From NCBI RefSeq assembly GCF_000004195.4, contig NC_030683.2:7727816-7791815 (forward strand): a stretch of DNA of 64,000 bases, in the 5' to 3' direction. The stretch's first letter is position 1, and the number at the start of each line of letters is the position of its first letter. Positions 26,201-35,200 of this stretch are shown here, piece by piece. The notes beneath the pieces are model-generated. The model was not told the origin of the DNA, made no database searches, and saw nothing but the letters and a program-made list of their open reading frames with translations. This DNA is from Xenopus tropicalis (Eukaryota; Chordata; Amphibia; Anura; Pipidae). The position numbers and the translations under genes were made by a program.

Positions 26201-29200
26201 GGATGTCCCTGCCCAACTAGGACTAGACCAGCCGCAGCTCCCTGGGTATCAGGTAAGAGGTTATAATTATTGGGGACTGCCTAACATTAAGCCTGACCAC
26301 TTGAGTCCCTACTGGCACATAACACCGCAGGCTACTAACCCTTCTGGCCTCCTCTTTGAAACCTGGTTGCTCTGCTACCCCAAATCCTGCCTCTAACTTC
26401 TAGAGCCAGCTATTAAAGAAGATGTTCTTACATTGTCTTCTCCTGAGACCTAGCTCCACCTCAGGCTCTTCTGGAACCAACCACCCCTTCCACCAAGTAG
26501 AAATCCACAGAAAAAGTCCAAGCACATGGTGAGTTTTTTTGCTTTGCAGGCCAAATACTGAACTGTCAGGAAGGTACTTTGGATTAAGGAAACAACTCCT
26601 CCTCCCAACTGTAAAACAGGACCAGCTCTTAGCTGTCTAAACCATTATGGAGACTGAATAGAGGTGTGCAAAACCTTTATCCTACTGTATATACACCATG
26701 AATCTTTAGATTGTGAGGGAAACCAGAGCGATTGCATCTGACACAGACCATTATCATCACCACTTATACTACTGCTGCTCCAGGGAGGAGAATGGGGCAG
26801 AAGCAAGATTCTCACTTGGACAATAACCGCAAATTGACTTTAACTGAAAACATCAGAAAGCATCTGAATGAAATTGCCCATAATACTGTATAAGGGATTG
26901 AATGCCAAGAAGAAACCATCAAAGTCAAGATCACTGTATTTGTCCCCATTTTTTTCTCACTTACCTGGTGTTTCAAGCACTTCTCCATGTTAAGATGAGC
27001 AATGCCGGTTATAACCTCTGCCTGCAGCATGCTGTATACCACAATATTGATTCTGGGGCTATACTGGGAAGGCATAGTCAGACTGAGGGAGAAGTTGCCA
27101 CACCGAGCTGCCAGAGGGGAACATTAAAGGCACATGAGCTGGAAACCAATGACCATTCCTTGTTAGTCATTCCAGGATAAAAGAGGCTCTCCTTCCTACT
27201 TGTCACCATTTGTGTCTGGTTACTACGTTCTTCATGAAAAGGTAACCAGCAGATAACTGATACCTACTATGTGACCTGCCAATGAATCATATCAGCCTTC
27301 TGTCCAAGAACATGTGACTTAAATATACTCACTCATGTTCACATCCACCAAGACTTCACCAAATGTCACATTCTTGTCTTGTTCTGTTGCCCTAAGGCAG
27401 GGCAGCTCTGCCAGAAAAGAAATAAAGACAATCACACGAGTTAACACTAGATTCACTAGGCCTGCGCAAATTTATGTAATTTACTTAATGATCCGCTCAC
27501 CTGGTGAGGTCACCAAGCGAGCGGATCCTCTCCCGATATCCCCACCTATGGGTGGGCGATATTGGGGGAAGTTAGGCTAATTCAGTCATTTGGCCCTGGG
27601 GCCAAATGATCGAATTATAACGACTGTTTATGGCGCAGTCAGATCGGGGGCCGCATGGGCTCGGTAATTTTTTTAACCTGCCCGATTTCAGGGCAGATAT
27701 TGGTTGGGCAGGCCAGTCGTTGGTGCCCCTACATGGGCCGATAAACTGCCGAATCGTTCTAAGGGACAGATATCGGCAGCTACAATCGGCCAGTGTATGG
27801 GGACCTTTACATGATATACATTTCCCAGTGCCAGAACCTCACTGTCCCCCAAGCAATACAACTTACAGGAAAACTAAACATTCTGAGCAGCAACTTTACC
27901 GACAGATCGTTGATATGTGACCTATCAAATAATTATATCAAATTATCATTGTGTCCTAGAGAACAAGAACACGTGGCCTGTATATACTCACTGTCACTGA
28001 CATCCACCGAGTGTTCCCCAGAGCTCACAATCTTGCCTCGTGACACCATCTGTAGCGGCAAAGAGAAGTTACTGTACCTGCATGTTGTCCCCGTCCGACA
28101 CCCAGCACCAGAAGGCCACACACATGTGTCTCCCATTTCCTGGGGTGCAGGGTATTGGGTGCACAAGTACAAGAAGACTTGGAGGAATAGGGCAGGGCTG
28201 GGGGCACAGGAGGTTGGTTTAGGAGAAGAGGAGACTCTCACTTAAGTGGCACAAACATGTTCTATGGGTGTTTGAATTAGACAAGCACATAGTAGAGTTG
28301 AAGTCAAGGATCTGACTGATCACCATAGGCTGTTTCCAGGTCGCTCTTTGATCCCTGACCCATTGTTTATTAACAACACCACCCCCTATCACATGCAAGC
28401 CTCAGCCAATCCCAGTGTAACACCAAGAAGGGAACATTGTTACATACAGAGATACCCAGAACCTAAAGTCACCACTATACTAGGTGGGTCCCGACCTTCA
28501 TGTAATTTCTAGTTCTCCCATCACTCACCAGGAAGTAAAAAGAGATGTTTCTGACTCCGCCTCCCAGTCCCTCAGGGCTGAGCAAGTAACGCACTGGGAT
28601 GTCATAGGTTTTCCCGCAGCTCAGCTCCTTTTGGGGATAATCCACCTGAATATAGCTTCCCGTGAGAGAGTAGAACCGGTCTGCTATAATATAATCAAGG
28701 GGATCATCTAACCTTTCCGGCCTGGATTCCTCTCCTGGACCCTTATAATTTGCCTAGGAAGGAAGGAGACAGACTTAAAAGTCAGCAACACCGGCCTTTA
28801 TAATTACTTTGAGTGATTAATTGATACACCTCTTCTGGTTGTTAGGGGTCACTGAACCTGGCAACCAAATAAAACCAGACTGACTGTGAGGGTTCAGTGT
28901 TACCTTATTTGTAATATGTTTATCTTCTTCGTCCATTCTGCCTTACAAACAGGTGTCTCGTTGGTAGAGTTAATAAAGCTTGATAAAAGGTCTTATGTGA
29001 CCTGAAACGTTGCTGCTGTTGTTGTTTGCCCCAAAAAACTTTGCAATAAAGGCATTTTAATCTACAAAGACAAGAGGTGCTGTTCCTGTTCTTCTGTACC
29101 GGGTTAATAAACCCTAGCAACTATATCCCGTAGAAGATGAAATTCCCAAAAAATGAAAATACTTCAAAATGAAGCAAAAAATGAAGACTAACTGCAATAT

Positions 29201-32200
29201 ACAGGTAACTCTCACCGAGATGAAAAGATAAGAACTATCATATGTGGCCATGTCGATTTCATACTGAGCTTTGCCTTCCGCGTCGGTGGTCAGATTTTGG
29301 ACGTTCTCGTAATTAATTTCTAGCTCAATCACTTCGTTCTTCATGGGCTTCAACTCACGGTCCCACAACGTCATCTAGAAACACAGATAAAGAAGGTTTG
29401 GGCCCAGGGAAAGGCAGCGCTGAGTGCTATTGGGGCTCCCATTGCTGTTCCCTGTGGGACAGATCAGAGGGGCCAATGTATCTGGGATTGATCCTTGGGC
29501 AGATACTTCCATCCCATGGCTGATAGCTCAGACTCTTTTCTGGGGAAAGCCCCACTGAGGTAGAAAAGGATTTAGGCCCCGTAGCTCACATCAAGGTTAC
29601 AGATATAGAAACATTATTCATCATTAAATGGCTGCATTTACCCAAAGTTCCAAGAATATCTTAAATAGCAAATGTCTTCCACTTGGCTCAAACGTGTATC
29701 TAGGAGACCATTATCCCCATATATCTTCCTAACTTGCCTACAGGCTGGGTCCTTAAGCCACAGCTCCAGGCTCCATTGTATGGAAATCAATTTATGGTAT
29801 TTTATGGGGAATCCCTATGTGCCATAGTTTTATGGTATCTCTCTGTACAGGCTATAAGCAAACTTAGGGGGCTGTTCCTGCTGAATTGTGCTTAGTACAA
29901 GGGAATCCCTATGTGCCATAGTTCTATGGTCTCTCTCTGTACAGGCTATGAGCAAACTTAGGGGGCTGTTCCTGCTGAATTGTGCTTAGTACAAGGGAAT
30001 CCCTATGTGCCATAGTTCTATGGTATCTCTCTGTACAGGCTATGAGCAAACTTAGGGGGCTGTTCCTGCTGAATTGTGCTTAGTACAGGGGAATCCCTAT
30101 GTGCCATAGTTTTATGGTATCTCTCTGTACAGGCTATGAGCAAACTTAGGGGGCTGTTCCTGCTGAATTGTGCTTAGTACAGGGGAATCCCTATGCTTTG
30201 TTTGTACAGACTGTTAATAAATACCTGAGTTCTTGAGCTATTATAATAATGGCAAACCCACTAAACATCTAAGTTTAACCCCTTCTGGGTCCCACCAAGG
30301 GGATTATAATACAATGGTCTGTACATTTAAATGCCAGTAGAACAGAGTAGAACTTACTCCAACAACGTAAGGAATCCCCGGCTTCAACGACGGCAGAACT
30401 TCAGGGTCAAATGTAACTTTAGGAGATTGAGGTAAAGTTTCTGCAATAAAGGATCAACAAACAGATGAATAAACCAAACAGGATAGAAGTCCTGCCCTGC
30501 TTTATGGCTGAGATCCCGCTATCTCTAAATATTATTTTTTTAAAAATAGGGTTATAATATCCCTGTATATATAAATGATGACAGTGCAGACATCTGAAAA
30601 GGCTTTGAACCGATTTTTAATTCCCTATCAAAATTCCTTTTACCTGCGGCCTCCTCTTTCACAGTGATGTTGAGTTTCTGATCCACATAATGTCCTATCA
30701 AATCCAATGGGAGTTCGTTCAGGTTAAGTACTTTGCTAAACGTCCCACTGGAATCCGTCTGCAGAAAAGATTTTATTATATGTTTGATGAATCAGAATCC
30801 CCCCATCCTTATCCTCCCATCCTTGTATGGCGCAACACTTGCTGTGCCAGTTATCCTATAGTTCCACCTAAACCCCCCCATTGCTCAGTGCGCCCCACAG
30901 TATGGGAACCCTTTCCCCCCTCTGCACATTGAGTCCCCGTATCCTTTTCGCTTGGTGACCCAGTCTGGTTCCGGGTGAGTTCAAGACTGTGAATCCTGTA
31001 GAACAGGGATCCCCAACCTTTCTTACTCGGGAGCCACAGTCAAATGTAAAAAGACTTGGGGAGCAACACAAGCACCATAAAAGTTCATGGATGAGCCAAA
31101 TAAGGGCTATGATTGGCTATTAGGGGCCTCTATGCACCCTATCAGCTTACAGGGGGCTTTATTTGGTAGGAAATCTTGTTTTTATTCAGCCAAAACTTGC
31201 CCCCAAGTCAGGAATTCAAACATAACTCCCTGGTTTGGGGGCACTGAGAGCAACATCCAAGGGGTTGGGGAGCGACATGTTGCCCCTGAGCCACTGGTTG
31301 GGGATCCCTAATGTAGTAGAACCACTGAGAGTTTACAAGTAAATATAAGTCTGCCACACAAGGTTTACTTTTCCTTTAAGACAGGAATGAGAGAATAATA
31401 TTTTGGGAAAATGATACAATAAACTCACTTCTCCTGTGATATTGATACAAACATCATTGTCTCCTGGATGGACAAGTCCGAATTTGGTGCAAAGGCTGCC
31501 GCTGAGCCGCCCTGGGACCCCCTGCCCATTGGGGCCTCTGTAACAGAGAACGTAAAAGGTAACGGTGAATATAATACAGTGTGTCTGTCAGGCTGTGAGG
31601 TTACACAGGGAAAGCCAACTGTACTGAGGGCAAACACGGGGGCAACAGGGGAATCACTTACCCGGCACTGACACTGACCGACATGTTGTTCTTTAGAAAT
31701 ATTTCCTTGGGAACGTCCACAGTCAGCTGGAATCTGGGCAACTCTGTGAGTAAATCCCATAATCAAAAACAGATACTTTTTTACAAGGAAGGAAAGTTGG
31801 AGTGGGAGGGAAGGGGGCAAGTAGGTTATGGTTTTTATTACTTGCAAAATGCAGAACAGTGGAACTGACACTACTTTCATTTTACCGCTGATCCCCCCTT
31901 CTCAGTTCTTCAGAGCAATTGTTGGAGGAATAGAAGTCACTTACAGTAGTCAAATTCCTGGTTACATTTATACTAGACTGCCTGTATAGTGATCTCCTCC
32001 TAATCTGTAAGCCTGAGACATAAACAGCAACTGGGGGAAGGTGCAACTCAGGGCATCAAGGTGATACCAGAGTGCTTAGCTGTTATAATTGTACATTATT
32101 TTGCTGCAAGAGAGCGCACGGTTGGTGCATAAAGGAACCAGTGTTTGTATAGAGAGAGAGAGACATGAATGGGTTACACAGACGTACCGTACTCTTTAAC

Positions 32201-35200
32201 TTTAAATTCATGGACAGCCACAAAATGCTCTGAATTCCTTACTAAGATACTGTACGACCCTAAAGGAGCATCATTTGGCAGCGTGAAGTCCAAGGGCACC
32301 ACTCCATGTTCTGCTGTCAGGTTGTGCCACTCAGCCAGGCGAGTGTCAGATTCCAAACCCTAACATGGAAGAGAGAGAGACCTAATAGTAGCTGTAGTGT
32401 GACCAGTGGGCTGAGTGGAACAGATCTAGAGCAGAGACAGCCAATCTAGATAAAAAGTTCTCTCCCACAGAGCAGTCTACTTTTTGGTCTGTGAAGTGTT
32501 CTGATTGGTTTTTGGACATTGTTACTGGACTTCCTAATTGGGATTGTTTCTGTGCTTATTCTGTGTTTCACCTTTTCCCTGTCTGGCCCATTTACTTCAG
32601 ATTTCTCCCTTTCTTCTGCCTCTCCATTACGGACCCTTGGGCCTGATTCTCTTTTCAATATTTACTGCCAGCCGTGACACTCTGCCTGTTCTTGACAACC
32701 ATTTCCGTCTTCTCTTGAAAAACTACTTTGTATTACCTTCCAATTTTTCCCAAGAATCATTTTTTTCCCAAGTCATATCTCTCCTTCACTAGCCAGCCCC
32801 TATCCCTTCCTATTTGTACTGGCGGGGGAGCTCTTAGGGACGGCCTAACTCCTCATATTGCTTCCCATACTCAGTAAAGCCATATACATGGGAAGTCACT
32901 GAAAACACTTTGCTCAGTTTCATGTCAACTGTATATGTTGGTTTTCCCTTTCTGGGGAATTATTACACAGTTCCTCATGAATAGACTACTACTGTATGTC
33001 CCACTTTTTTATGAAGTATCTGAATTATAGGAATTCCCTTGAGGGAATAGAGGTAGTGGGGATATTCCTTGAGGGAATAGAGGTAGTGGGAGATGTACTA
33101 CAGTTAGTACTAGTGGTTGTATTTATAGTTTATGTATGTGAGTGTATAGATTGGTAGGTGTGGGTGCTGGGTTTACTTGGATGGGTTGAACTTGATGGAC
33201 ACTGGTCTTTTTTCAACCCTATGTAACTATGTATTGTTTCTTCAAGGAGTGTCTATTGTGTGACAGACAGGACCATGAAATCATTTCTTGGAACCTTCTC
33301 AGGAGGGTGGATATGTGTTACAGGCCCAGAAGAAGGCAGCCTTAGCCAAGTTAGGGTGCCCTGTCATTATTATCCAGTGAACAATATCCATGTTGAGTTG
33401 CTCTAGCAGCAAAAGCCACTTAGAAATGAGTATATTGCCTTTAGACAATAGGCCTGCAGAACATAGAATGTGCCTAAGCTTTGTCCTCTTAATAAATAAG
33501 CACCGTGATCTTGGTGATTCTAATGAAACTCATAACTGTAGTGATACCCAGTAATATTATATATTATCACCTGATGCACAGACTAACCTGACTTATTCTG
33601 GTCATATTATAAAAAGACCCAATTCATTCTACAAGACTTTAATGGCCCGAAAAGTTGAAGGAAAAAACAATGAGGACTAAATACAACAATAGACACGAAG
33701 ACAGCAATCACGGAGCTGCCACTGACACGTCTGCAAGACTCAAATAGAAGATAAGATTAAGTTCCAGATAATAAAAATACTAATACTCACAATTATATTC
33801 ACTGTAGAATACTGTAAATAAAAAGAACTCATTGTTATACTTTATACAACGTATATTTTGTGTAGATTGGTATCAACCCAAAGAGAATGCGCTTACCTCC
33901 TCGTTCACCGGCCGGAACTGGGAATCTAGCGATATCACCCGAAACTGAACTGGAAATAAAGAGGCAACGGGTCTGAGCGACAGTTAGTAAGAGCGATAGG
34001 GACACAGTGAAACCAGAAGTTTAGGAAGAGGTTGAAGTTACAATGGAGTGGGCTCCATAATGCTTTACAGATATTGGTTCCATATTGGCTCACCCATTAG
34101 AATAAATATAGACTAAAACTTCTTCCTTTTGTGTCTATCATTTGGTTTTCTATCTCTGATTACAGAGCCATACATAACGTTAAAAAATTCTGTACTATTT
34201 CTAAAATAATCAAGTTACTTTTCACTGTCCCCCTCTCATTATCTGTATCTCTTCATTCTCTCTTCAGGCAGGAGGTGGAGTCAGGTTTTGATTGTCAGGT
34301 CTAATACATCATTTGGGTGGTTGCACCCTTTGCCTAGAAGACGTATTAGAGCTCAATCTTTCAAAATAATTGTCACTGACTGACATCCTGTCCCTCTACA
34401 TCAGGGATCCCCAATTACTTGTGAGCCACACACAGATGTAAAAAGTGTTGGGGGGCCACAAAAGCATGAAAAAGGTTCTTTAGCGGTGCCAAATAAGGGC
34501 TGTGATTGGCTGTTTGGGCAGGAGGCTCTGCTTGGGGTAAAACTGTATCTCTGTGCTTCCAAAACTTGCCTCCAAGACAGAAATGTAAAAATCAGCACCT
34601 ACGTTGAGGCCACTGGGAGCAACATCCAAGGGGTGGTGAGTAACATGTTCCTGGTTGGGGATCACTGATCTACATGAAGGATAGATGCTGGAGTCATTTT
34701 GTTTGTGCAGGAGTCTTATTTACATCTAACACATCTTGGAAAAGGAAGACCCCCTAACGATACAATAGATACAATCAAAATCTGACCCCTACGTCTGCAT
34801 GAAGAAAGAATGAAGAGATACAGGTTGCCCAGAGGGAGATATTGAAGAGTAAGTTAATGATTTCAGAAACGGTACAGAATTCAGTTGGGTTCCTCTTCAT
34901 GGCAGAGAGTGCCCCAAAAGATCAGGCTACAAACCTCACCAGATACAGAAAAGAAACAAGTGTTGTGTAAATTAAATATGTATTACATTTGCTACAGTGC
35001 TGCCTGGAGTTGTCCCATGTAGTTCTAATGGGCCTTCTAGTTTGAGAAGATGAAGCAGAAGAGATAGTTACATGTTTCAGTGAGGGACATCAATGGAAAA
35101 CATCATTTGTAGCAGGTTCCATGTTATTGTTTTACTGTCTCTATCATAATTAGAAGCCATGTACCTTTGTGCCCAGGCCTGTGTATGGGTGTGTCCAGTT

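Noticed and set aside
27335..27920. A tRNA or other structured RNA gene
   Set aside because: I looked for tRNA A- and B-box pairs and rRNA-like blocks through the window and saw none that I could support.
27630..28245. Plus-strand frames of 96 and 150 codons overlapping A2M exon 13
   Set aside because: They run antisense through a MITE and a confirmed minus-strand exon, with no supporting domain.
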